This document shows positions 12,391 through 22,300 of a DNA stretch of 64,000 bases, piece after piece; the stretch's first letter is position 1, and each line of letters opens with the position of its first letter. The stretch is from Cryphonectria parasitica EP155 (taxonomy: Eukaryota > Ascomycota > Sordariomycetes > Diaporthales > Cryphonectriaceae): the NCBI RefSeq assembly GCF_011745365.1, contig NW_024468911.1:4954759-5018758 (forward strand). Reading direction: 5' to 3'. Both the position numbers and the translations under genes were made by a program. The notes below the pieces were generated by a model. It had not been told where the DNA came from, searched no databases, and saw only the letters and a list, made by a program, of their open reading frames with translations.

Positions 12391-13560
12391 TCACAGCTTC
12401 TGCATGGCAAGGACGTCGGAGGACTGGACATAGTCCTCGAACTCCTGGATTGTCTCCTGGAGCTCATCGAGGGAGACCTTCTCGTCCTCGACGACCAGGG
12501 TGATCTGGAGCTTCTTGACACCGTAGCCGACAGGGACCAGCTTGGAGGCACCCCAGAGCAGACCGTCCTGCTCGATGCTGCGCACGGAGTCCTCAAGCGC
12601 CTTCATGTCGGTCTCGTCATCTGTTTTGTGTGGCAAACCACGTCAGCATGTCGATGTTATGATACCCCAGCATAAGCAGGGTTCCATTCCAGCGAGAGGA
12701 TGGATGGATGGATGGGTAGCTGAGCACATACCCCATGGCTTGACGTCCAAGGTCACAACGGACTTGGCGGCAGGCTTGGTCTTGCCCTCCTTCTTCTTCT
12801 TGTACTCAGCCAGGCGCTCCTCGCGAATACGGGCGGCCTCGGCATCCTCCTCCTCGTCGTCGGAGCCGAACAGGTCGACATCATCGTCGTCCTCGGCAGC
12901 GGGTGCCTTGGCAGGGTTCAGGGTAACCTCGGCGACCTCGGGGCCGTAGGTGGTGTAGGGCTTGGAGGCATCGCCGGAGAGAGTGGCGAACTCGTCCTCG
13001 TAAGAGGCGATGTGCTTGTACCACCGGGCGGCGTGAGGGTACTTGGCGGCGTCAGGGGCGGAAGAGAGGGCCTTGAAGACGGCGACGTCGGCCTGGGTGG
13101 CGTTGTAGCTGTAGATGGGGCAACAAGAAGAAGAGGGGCAGGTATTAGCAATGGAGGATGATCAAGCTGGAGGGGTATGTAGGGCGGGGCTATTTCTGAG
13201 ACGAGACACCGGGGTGGGCGAGCACAGAGGCGGGTCAGAGGTGCAACAGAGTTGCTGGGTTTGTATTCATGCGCAGGTCTTGAGGCTGCTCAGAAACACG
13301 GACCAGTGGAATCATCATATGGAGACGATGTCGTCGTCGTCGTCATCGTCCTCTTCTCTTCCTGATTGTAGGAGGAGGAGGGGAAGGAAGAGGGAGAGGG
13401 GGAACAAGGAGGAGTCATAGCTCCAGGTAGAGATGGACGAGGGAGGAGGGGGCGGGGGAGGAAAAAAAAAAAGCACCTACCCGGTGATGTAGGATCGAGT
13501 GACCAGGAAGCTGTTGAGCACGGTCAGGCCGGCATCGCTAACGAGATCGGTGAAACCCAT
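12391..13560 (-). CDS. EFB1: Translation elongation factor 1-beta (eEF1B-alpha)
   Basis: Exons on the minus strand 13481–13560, 12732–13108 and 12391–12620, joined by GTAGGT…CAG and GTATGT…CAG introns, give 228 residues, the normal length for fungal eEF1B-alpha. It is the nucleotide exchange factor that recharges eEF1A with GTP. The N-terminal GST-like part ([12 protein letters not shown]…) is followed by an acidic linker ([17 protein letters not shown]), a hallmark of the family, and the C-terminal exchange domain ([14 protein letters not shown]…GYGVKKLQI). The protein ends with [16 protein letters not shown], close to the universal Q-x-x-D-I-x-A-[MF]-x-K-[IL] tail. A single-copy housekeeping gene, it marks a probable left border for the biosynthetic locus. 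Codon choice is strongly biased to C-ending codons, as expected for high expression. Confidence 0.97.
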
Positions 13561-14758
13561 TTTGGCGGTTGTGAAGGTTGGAAGGAGGCGGAAGTGGTGA
13601 TTGTGGCGGTGGGATGTGAAGTGTGGTGTTTAGGAGAGTAATGTGGTTTGGTGGTGTAGCGTGGTGAATTCTAGTGGTCGCTGCCCGAAAGCCAGAGAGA
13701 AAAAAAAAACCAAAACCATTGCCCTAAGGGAAGGACAGGCAAAGATTGGGAAATTTTCATTTACCCCGCGCTAGCCACTGGTCGCCCAAGCCCTGTCGTG
13801 CCTGTTACCCACGTTGGCCCAGGCGCTCAGGGTTCTGGCCTGCCTGTGAGCCAAATTCCCCCCCCCCCAATCATTCTCCTCTCCTTCCCCACTTTGGCGC
13901 CTGAGGCCACGATACTGTGATGGGTGGGGATGACAGAGGGTTAGGGGTGCATGTTTGTTTGGGTGCCATCTCATCGCAACTTCCTCCTCGGTGTGCATCT
14001 TCCTCAGCCTCTCTCTTTTTAGTTCTTCGCATCTCCGACCTTGGCCGAGCTGGCTGCGCAGGTAAACGCCTGCATCCGCAACAGCTTCATCATCGCTGAA
14101 CTAATATTGGTGGTGATCTACGTTTTGTTGATCAGACAGTTTCTATTTATCTTCTGATGAAATCCAGTCGAAACGTCGTCTCCCTTTGCCAGTTTGGTCG
14201 GGAACAAACACCATCAGATGACGGCCACACTCCGGTCAACTGCCATGTCATTCACCATGCCTTTATGGTGGTGTCCAGGAGCCTGCCTGTTCCCGTTCCC
14301 CATACGACCTGACTGACATGTATTATGCCCATGGTAAAGAGATGGCCAAGAACACGTGCATCATGTGTCAAACCCTCCCATCGTCCCATCGTCGAGACAG
14401 ATTTTCACAGGGGTTGAAACGCACTGCAACTAGAAACAGCCCCTCAACACGTCGAGCTACTATGGGGAGCTGACGACTGTCTTGTCGCGATACCTGTCAG
14501 ATCGAACGGCTGGATCTATTCTCGTCGACGCCCTCAACCTTTAAAAGAAACCATCTGCGCACCCAGAGATGGCTTCATGTATCAATCTATAATTCATCAG
14601 TGATCGTCTCTCAAGAGGAACGAAGTGCAGACTTATCCTTCTACACATCAACCCTGGTGGTGTTTTTCCTTTTACATCTTTTCTTACTGAAGTTGCTGGA
14701 CCGACAATCTCTACAGAAATCTTCATAATTTCTAAAAACAACCAAAAAATCAGTCAAC
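13561..14758. other. Divergent intergenic region, 1.2 kb
   Basis: Promoter side of eEF1B (CT/GA-rich near the start, poly-C at about 13858–13868) and of the small secreted protein gene. No RNA gene or other coding region seen. Confidence 0.5.
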
Positions 14759-15053
14759 ATGAAGTTCTCCTCTGTGATCGGATTCACCGTGATGATCCTT
14801 GGCGCCAGCGCTCGCCCGGCTCTGCTCAGGGAACCATCAGGACGCCTGGCTCTCAAGGTTGGTGTTGGTCTACCTACCCTCTTTCTCCATGGCATCAAGT
14901 TGCGAATCTCAAAAGTTATAATATGCTAACAACATCCATACACAGCCCGTGGTTCGCGCCGATGATATCGTCGAGCGTGATACGCTGTCCCTCGTGCAGC
15001 GCGGCATCATCACCAGACTCCACGCGCCAAGTGATCCTCACCCGGCATACTGA
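14759..15053 (+). CDS. Small secreted protein, 68 residues, intron-containing
   Basis: Exons 14759–14857 and 14946–15053; the intron begins GTTGGT and ends CACAG, between codons. The first exon encodes a clean secretion signal (MKFSSVIGFTVMILGASARP, charged start, hydrophobic core, small residues at about 17–19). The mature part of about 49 residues has no Cys and contains paired acidic/basic sites (VERD, VQRG) and an Arg-rich end. The leader just before the ATG (CAGTCAACATG) looks like a normal fungal start context. No family recognised; it could be a small secreted effector-like protein or a precursor cut after Arg. The only support is signal peptide plus splice consistency, with no homology known to me. 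Confidence 0.5.
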
Positions 15054-15756
15054 GTAATGACTGGTTCTATCAACAAGCCGGAGGCATTCTTTCGGCAGCC
15101 CAGAGGCAGATGACAATCAGATTGTCTGCCAGGTCTTCCATTCGTTCCGACAATCATAATCAACATCATTCGAGAATATCCTGGTGTGGCCGACTCGAGG
15201 CACCGATGGGTATCTACCGGGTCAGGGTGTCGAAACTGAGTGGTGGGGCCCTCTAACCCACAAGTCGGGAGGGCTTCTGTGACAAGGGCTTGGCTGCGAA
15301 ACTGCCTCACCCAGTTTCAACATGCCCCATCCAGTATCTAATGGCCGCGTCAACCTGGCTTGGCACCAAATAATATGGACATCTTCTCTTGCAACCGCCG
15401 ACGTCTTCCGAATGACAAATAGTCGATCATTGGGCACACAACCTTTCTTTGTGGGAGGAATTCGTCGATTCCGGAGCAGACAGGATGGAAGCCCTCCTCG
15501 ACCTGATGCTATCTCTTTTGCTTGAGAGGAGGAGGAGGAGGAGGAGAAGAAGAAGAAGAAGAAGAAAAAGAGAGAAGGGCTGAAATCAACAACTACATTC
15601 TTTCGATCAAACCTCGATCACGATTGGACAAAGATCATCGAGAACATTCATTAATACAACTTTTTTATAATGTCTACAGAGGGATGTTTTCTCCTTCTCT
15701 CATCCAAAAGTTCATGTCTGTGTTGTCCTTGCTCCTCCACCAGCAAAGGAAGACCA
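15054..15756. other. Intergenic region, 0.7 kb
   Basis: Contains a purine-rich GGA/GAA tract at about 15525–15572. No gene supported; it is the shared 3' flank of the secreted-peptide and M81 genes. Confidence 0.5.
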
Positions 15757-17298
15757 CTACTCATCAGGCCCTTCCAGTGGCTCATCAGACATGGGAATCC
15801 ACCTCGCCGTGAGGTCTGGCTCCCGCTCGGCATCCTTGTCAAACGGCCACATTGGCCTACGGATCCTCGCGTGGCCCAGCCTCTCAAGGTCCTGATCTAC
15901 GCCTCCAGGCGTGAGGCCCAGCATCCAGTCGTTAGACATGTCGTACAGCTCTGGCTCGAGATAGCCAATCTTGACAATCACGATAGCAGCCTCCCTGGGC
16001 CGCAGGTCGAGGTCCGTAAAGTCCTTCTCTTTGTGATATGGCTTGCGTAATTTGGTCAGGATGGCGTGCACGCTGCCCACCTGCAGCACCACCTCGGTCA
16101 CCGCGTCCTTGTCCCCGTGCTTGATGCTGTGCACACGACCCGTCATCGTCAGCGGTCCTGCATGGATATCGTCCACCATTGCCCCGGCCGTGACTGTCAC
16201 CACTGCGCCCACTCCCGCCTCGACAGCGACGTCTATTGCCTCTGGACCAGGCACACTTGCGTAGATAACCACTGGCCCATCCTCCTTCTTGAAATCCTCC
16301 CGCTCCAGGAGACGAGTCAGCCCCCAGGTGACATCGCCGCTCCCGCCTGCGGTGGGGTTGTCACCCGAGTCGCTGATGAAGAAGGGCCTCTTCTTCTCGT
16401 CCTGGATCCTCTCCAGCGCCGTAGCAAGACACTCTCCAAAGCTACCCGTCGGCGCCACAAAATGGAAACCCTTTCGGTTCTCCCAGAACAGCCGCGCCAG
16501 CTTCTCTGCACCTGCCGCCACGGCCTCCTTCTCCCATCCCGTAACCACCACTGCCGCTCGGTTCCGCGGCTCATCAGCCCAAGCATACCCAACCCAGATC
16601 GCCGCGTCCAGCACGCCCGCCGTCCCCTCCGCCACGCCTGGAACGGCGGCGTAGATGGACGCGGCGGGCTCGTCCCGTGTGCTCGTCTGCTCGCCCGGTA
16701 ACAGGATCGGCACGGGCACCCACGCTTTGAGAGGCCGTTTCTTGGTCGTCTTCTTCTTCTCTAGCACAGCCAATAGATTCTCACACGCCCGCACCCGTGT
16801 CTCGACCACATCCACGTGCGGCGCCGTCCGGTAGCACGTGAGCAGGTCACACGCGTGCGCCAGCTCTCGCGACACGTTGCCGTGGAGGTCCATGCTGGCG
16901 CTCACGAGGCAGCCAGCCCCCACCGCCTTTCTTACCCGCCGCAGGAGCTCCGCCTCGGCATCGTCCAGCCCTTCCACGCACATTGCCCCGTGGATGTCGA
17001 ACCAGAGCCCGTCTGGGGTGGTGTCGATGGCCTCCAGCCGCGCCACCATCTCTGTCGCGAGGGAATCGAAGGCCTCTCGCGTGACCTGCCCGCCAGGAAG
17101 GGCGTGGCCGATCAGGGCGCCGCGCCAGTGGGCAGCTGTCGAGAGCGGGGTGTTTGGGCCTAGGACGGCGGCGTGGTAGGCGGTGACTTCGGCGTCTCCG
17201 CGGCGTGCATGGAAGGCGGCGGCTTGGGTGCGGGCGGGGGAGAAAGTGGAGGTTTCGATGGCCAGGCCGGCGATGGCTATTGTTGGCTTGGGTGACAT
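15757..17298 (-). CDS. M81-family metallopeptidase (MlrC/microcystinase C-like)
   Basis: Single exon, 513 residues, matching the roughly 490–520 of MlrC proteins. The opening IAIAGLAIETSTFSP is the family's typical 'E-[TS]-[NS]-[TS]-[FH]-S' start. Conserved metal/active-site blocks are DIHGAM (101–106), DLHGN (137–141), HVDVVETR (161–168) and SDSGDNPTAGGSGD (309–322). Both halves (MlrC N, then MlrC C from about 300) are present. Bacterial MlrC cleaves linearised microcystin, but fungal M81 members have other, mostly unknown amide or peptide substrates. It is intronless and GC-rich, unlike many neighbours, and the family is far more common in bacteria, so horizontal origin is possible but not shown. 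It lies between eEF1B and the PKS, on the PKS strand, 0.5 kb upstream of no other gene in the same operon sense; any pathway role is speculation. Confidence 0.9.
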   Translation of the reverse strand: MSPKPTIAIAGLAIETSTFSPARTQAAAFHARRGDAEVTAYHAAVLGPNTPLSTAAHWRGALIGHALPGGQVTREAFDSLATEMVARLEAIDTTPDGLWFDIHGAMCVEGLDDAEAELLRRVRKAVGAGCLVSASMDLHGNVSRELAHACDLLTCYRTAPHVDVVETRVRACENLLAVLEKKKTTKKRPLKAWVPVPILLPGEQTSTRDEPAASIYAAVPGVAEGTAGVLDAAIWVGYAWADEPRNRAAVVVTGWEKEAVAAGAEKLARLFWENRKGFHFVAPTGSFGECLATALERIQDEKKRPFFISDSGDNPTAGGSGDVTWGLTRLLEREDFKKEDGPVVIYASVPGPEAIDVAVEAGVGAVVTVTAGAMVDDIHAGPLTMTGRVHSIKHGDKDAVTEVVLQVGSVHAILTKLRKPYHKEKDFTDLDLRPREAAIVIVKIGYLEPELYDMSNDWMLGLTPGGVDQDLERLGHARIRRPMWPFDKDAEREPDLTARWIPMSDEPLEGPDE

Positions 17299-17842
17299 GA
17301 TTATTTAGCCGGGCTGCGAGAGAGAGAGGAGATGAGCGTAATTTGGCGATAAACACCTTGGTGAATTTGCTGTGTGGCTTTGTTACTTTTTTGAAATATG
17401 ATTTGAGCAGCTTTGAAAGGAATAAATGAAGTAGCAAATATATTGAATGCCAGAACTTAGCAGAGATAAGACCAGACCGGGAGTGGTGGTTCACTGTGAC
17501 GGTGTTGCCGGTGCCGCGGATCGAAGTGGAGGTTATATAAGTACAGTAAGAATCTGTTGATCCTGGCTTCTACCATCCTTTTATTATACTTTTCTTCTTC
17601 TTCAGAACTGATAGCTGACTGATTTAATGGCTGCAGAATCAACGAAACAGAAGATTGTCTTGGAAGAAGATTTGCTTGCCAATCATCTATTCATAGAGAA
17701 TATGGGAAAAGCAAGAAAAGAAGAAGACAAAATAGAGTTGGATTGCCATTTGAAGGGAAAAATGAATTGGTACGCCGCCTCTTCTTAAACGACCTATGTT
17801 GGGACCTGAAGGAAACTTCAGTCCTCATGACCTACATTCACT
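17299..17842. other. Intergenic region, 0.54 kb
   Basis: Promoter side of the M81 gene (AT-rich, GAGAGAGAG near its start) and the 3' flank of the hydrolase. No other feature seen. Confidence 0.5.
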
Positions 17843-18909
17843 TCATGCCTTGGACTCAGTCAGAACCAAATCCAATATTTCATCCATATACTTGAGATAC
17901 AAAGAAATATGTCCCTCCCCCTCCAGCAAGTGAGGTTTCACGTATTTCTCGGGAAGATGCGTCGCAAACCACTCCCCGTGCGAAGGAGGCACCATCTTGT
18001 CTAGATCGCCTTGGTACACATGGATAGGAACCCTGACCTCGTGAAGCTGGAAACCCCATGGCTGCATGAGCTCCAGATCATCGTCTATCCACCCGTCGAC
18101 ACCATTGCCGAGGCCGTGCTGGAACTGGTCCACAAGATATTGAGCTAGAGAGTCGTTCTCGAGCAAGGCTTTCTTGTCCACCTCGGGCAGGATGCTGGAC
18201 AATTCCTCTGTCAGGCCCTTTGCATCCGACTGCGTCATGCCGGGCAGCTCCTTGAGGCAGTACTCTCGTACGGCCTCCTCCCCCTTCTGCATTGCTTCGT
18301 ACTCTTCTAGGTCTGATTGCACTCCAGTCAGCCAGTCCGTCAGGTCACGATCGCCAACTTCTATGCACATAAAACCATGGACTTTCAGAACTTACTGCTT
18401 TCTCCATGCGACGCGCCATAGTCTAGATCCTCTGCATCGGTAGGGCCCCCGCCAGCGATGACAAGCGCTGCTACACAGCCTGGCAGTCTCGCTGCACATG
18501 CTATGCCATGGGGACCTGATAAGGTATTGTCAGTGATTTGCCTGCTACTAGATTCTCAGGGCGGAAGACATGAACAATCGCATCCCTTACCTCCACCGCT
18601 GTACCCAGCAACTACACAACGTTTGACACCCAGATAGTCAAGGAGCGTTTTCATGTCCTCCACAAAGTCGACCACCTGCCTGCCCTGCCTCCGTGTCGAG
18701 GCGCCGTAGCCAGGCCGGCTGGGCGTGATAAGCCGGATCCCCTTTGCGGCACAGACAGCGCTCATGGTAGGATTGGGACAGCAGGCGCCGACTGTGCCGT
18801 GTATGAACACAAAGGGAAAGCCGTCCTGGGCGCCAGAGAGGGTATATTCCAGATTCCGGCCGTCGGGAAGACTGAGAACTTGAGGGTTTGTTGTGTTACT
18901 TGTCGCCAT
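17843..18909 (-). CDS. Alpha/beta-hydrolase fold protein
   Basis: Three exons on the minus strand: 18591–18909, 18396–18515 and 17843–18360 (donors GTAAGG, GTAAGT; acceptors CAG, TAG), 318 residues. The oxyanion block is FVFIHGTVGA (34–42). SRPGYGAS precedes the nucleophile elbow, which reads GYSGGG with Ser104, and the codons of the third Gly are split by intron 1. The C-terminus has the acidic/His part 'YQGDLDKMVPP' and 'EGEGHISLY', giving a full Ser-Asp-His triad. It belongs to the epoxide-hydrolase/haloperoxidase-like hydrolases; the Ser nucleophile argues for an esterase or lipase activity rather than an epoxide hydrolase. It is the gene nearest to the PKS 3' end (about 0.45 kb between them, same strand), so it could trim or release a polyketide ester, but this is inference. 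Confidence 0.85.
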
Positions 18910-19361
18910 TGCTATATGTTCCTTTCTTGATAACGTTAAGTAACAGTGAGAGGGGTCTTCTTTCCTGTTTTTTTTCTTTTTCTTTTCCTTCTTTCCATAT
19001 CTCAGGAATGGGTTGTACTAAGAGTTTATATGCTTCTTCTGCTATGGTGTGTCTAGTATGGTAAGTTACGCGGAGAGACTAAGGAAGCCGGTTGACTGTG
19101 CTCCACACGATATAATATGATTCATAATTAGTACTGCTGTATGTCATAGTCGTCTCCTACTTAGCCAAATCCTTCCAGTGTAACATCAATGCGACTACTG
19201 AGAATAAATAGCTGTCATCAAAGGACGGAGCGTTAGCAGCTCATGCCTTGCACAGAGTTAATTAATTTCTTCAATTAGAGCAAATTTTGATGAGCTTTGG
19301 GGGAGAAAAACTATGAAAAGCTGACTCTAGACATCGGTAACAAAAAGGGCAAATCAACCAC
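18910..19361. other. Intergenic region, 0.45 kb
   Basis: Lies between the hydrolase promoter and the newly placed end of the PKS gene. AT-rich; nothing else seen. Confidence 0.5.
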
Positions 19362-22300
19362 TCAAGAAACGACCAGATTCCTGATGATACCCGCCGCGTC
19401 GTCCAAACATTTCTCAAATCTAGCTAACCCACCCGAAGGTCCAACTATAGAGAACGTAGTCCTATTTTGCTTGGTGGTTAGCCCTCCTATCCTACATAAC
19501 AAGCCATCACTGATCAAGGTGGCAGGGGGCAAGGAAGCGGAAAGGACTTACTCTTCTTCATGAGGGGTATACAACATCCATAACGCATCAGGCCAGAGCA
19601 ACAAGTAAGACTGGGCGAAAGATGCCTCTGAGTCCGTAATGCCCGAGATCAGGCGGTGTGGCTGCGCTCTCTGGTAGAGAGGGTCCCGAAAGATGGCTGC
19701 AGAATCCTCGCCCGCAGGCCACATGGCCTGAATGGCATCCAAAAGGCTGTAGTGGTTCTCGCCCCGCGCAGCCCGCGCGGAATTGTCGTTGATATCCTCT
19801 GCCGCGCTCACCATCATGGCTCTGAGCTCCTTCTGGGGGAGCGAGGCACCCGTCGCCGCCGCCGAACAGAAGGCCGCGACAATTCCTGAGGCTTGCTGGA
19901 TCATGTCGGGACGGGCCTTGTGGTAGCGCGCCATGTTGACTGGTTCCCAGCTGGCTGGGTTGTGACCAAAGTAGAGACGGCTGGCCAGCTGGATGGTGAC
20001 GTCCACAATGGCCTTGAGGGGAAGGTTGTAAGACGTGAACAGCTTCTTGTTCAGCGAGGGGAGGCTGTGGACGGCGTGTTGGCGCAGAGAGGCCATGTGC
20101 CGGTGTTTCTCGCGGAGGGTCTCCATCTTCTCCTGTAGCTCGGGAGAAGTGACGGCAGTGTACTCCTCCAGATGGATGCGTTCACTACCATCTGCGCTCA
20201 TCTTGCCATTGGTACCGTTTGTCGCGTGCTGTCCGGGTCGGTATCCTCGGATGGCCTCGTGGATGGCTTCGTTCAGCCGCAGCATGCTCTGGCCGTCCAA
20301 CATGGAGTGTTCGCCGATAAACGACGACGTTCCGTTCTTGGCCACAATGAACTGCAGACACTTGTCATACCAGCGGTTGGAGCCGTCGCCCTGGATGCAC
20401 TGCTGCACTCTCTCAGAGGCGGAATGGACCGCGGTATCTTCAAGACAGACAAGAAACGCGGCAGCATCGATCGTGTGAAGGTACGCTGCGTTCTGCGGGT
20501 CGATCTTAAGGAGAGCCTCTCGGTTCTCAGCCCAGGCGTCACGATGATCAGATGTCAGCAGGCCAATGGAGGCGTCTGGCTCATCGTCAGGAGACTCGTC
20601 CAAGATAGCCTGGAATGTCTTCTCCAGTCTTGCCACAGTTGTGTTCTTGTTCTGGGCGCTGTCTTGCAGGGAAACCTTGAAGACTCGTCCATGGCGCAAC
20701 ACCACGCAGTAATCCCCTTCATACTTGCGCATCTGGTCACAGCCAATATGTGGCTCGCGAGTGGCATTGAATAGCCACGTAGACGAGTACATGCAGAGCG
20801 GAACACCAAACGGAGCCAGGCCCTCCACCTCGCCAGCCTCGAGGGCTTGTTTGTGACGGAAAGCGGCTTCAGCGATCAATGCAGCCCGCGCTGCCTGAGA
20901 GTGCGGCACAGAGCTGTCGTAGTGCGAGGCGCTGAAGCTCTTGTGCATCAGAGGGAACCGAGGGCGCAGGTGAAGGCTCTCGGTGACGACGTCGCTACTC
21001 CAGGACTCTATATTTGAATCAGCTGCCCGAGCGGCGAGCTGTTCGTAGATCTGACGGGCGGTGCTGCCTTTTGCGACGAAGGATGCAACGGCTGACTTGA
21101 GATTTTCCAGCTCCTTGGGTGACTTGGCAAAGTGACTGGCGTTGGAGATGAAATACTCGAGGGAGGCTTGAAGATCCGGGATCGGTTGGCGCGGGAGAAT
21201 ATCGACCTGCCGACAACAGTCGTGGCCATGCTTGGCCTTGCTGTTGGAATTATTACTCGCCTTCTTTCCATCTGCTGAGGTGCCATTGGCTGCGTCTTGG
21301 GAGGAGGATGCTTGCTGGTCTGAAGAGGAGGCATCTCCTCGAACATCGTCGCCGATCAGCTTTGACCTCAAGGCGATGGTTTCAGCAAGGGCAGGAATAC
21401 TGCTAGCACCAGTCACCTCTGCCGCCGATATGGTCACTTCGAAAGACCGTACCATCCAGTTTTTGACCTCGATCGACACAAGAGAGTCCATGCCAAAAGT
21501 GGCCAAGGGTTGATCCAAGCTTATATCCTCAACGGGGCGGTCGAGGAACACAGAAAACTTCTTGACAATGGCCGACATGATGACCTCCTCAGCATCCTTC
21601 ATCGACTTGGCTGCCTTGATGGAGGCCTGCACGTCGACCTTGCCGTCTCCAGCACCGCCAGCACCACCACGACTCGCGCGCGTGTATGGGATCATACTCA
21701 ACAGGGGATTGGAAAGAGAGAATTCGTCGTTGACCGCGACGATCGATTGTCGATCAAATCCCATCAAGGTCTGCACACAGCCGTCCTGCACAGCTCGTGG
21801 GCCCATGGCATACTCAAGGACCTTGAAGACTTCCTCAAAGGACATTAGGATCGCACTGGCTCGCATCAACTCTTGCTGCCGGACAGACAGGCAGATGATG
21901 GCCTCGGAGCCATCGACGGCACCCAGGTTGAGAGAGATATAGCGCGTCCCAGAAGAAGAAGATTGTTGTTGTCGGTGTGCATGCGCAAAGGCATCCTGGA
22001 ATGCATTGCCGGCAGAATAGTTTGCTTGCCCCGTCTTGCCGAGAATGCAAGTCACAGAGGAGAGCATGATGAAGAAGTCAAGATGAGGCGAGGCAAACGC
22101 TGCGTCCAGGTTGATAGTTCCCTTGACTTTAGGACCCAACGCGGTATTGTAGTCATCCAGGCTCATGTGCAGCAGTGGATGATCTCTCAAGACCATGCCG
22201 CCATGGATAACGCCCTTGACAGGAGGGAGGCTCTTTTGACATTGAGCTGCAATGGATTTCACATTGGCCATGTCCGTGATGTCGCATTTGGCGATATGCA

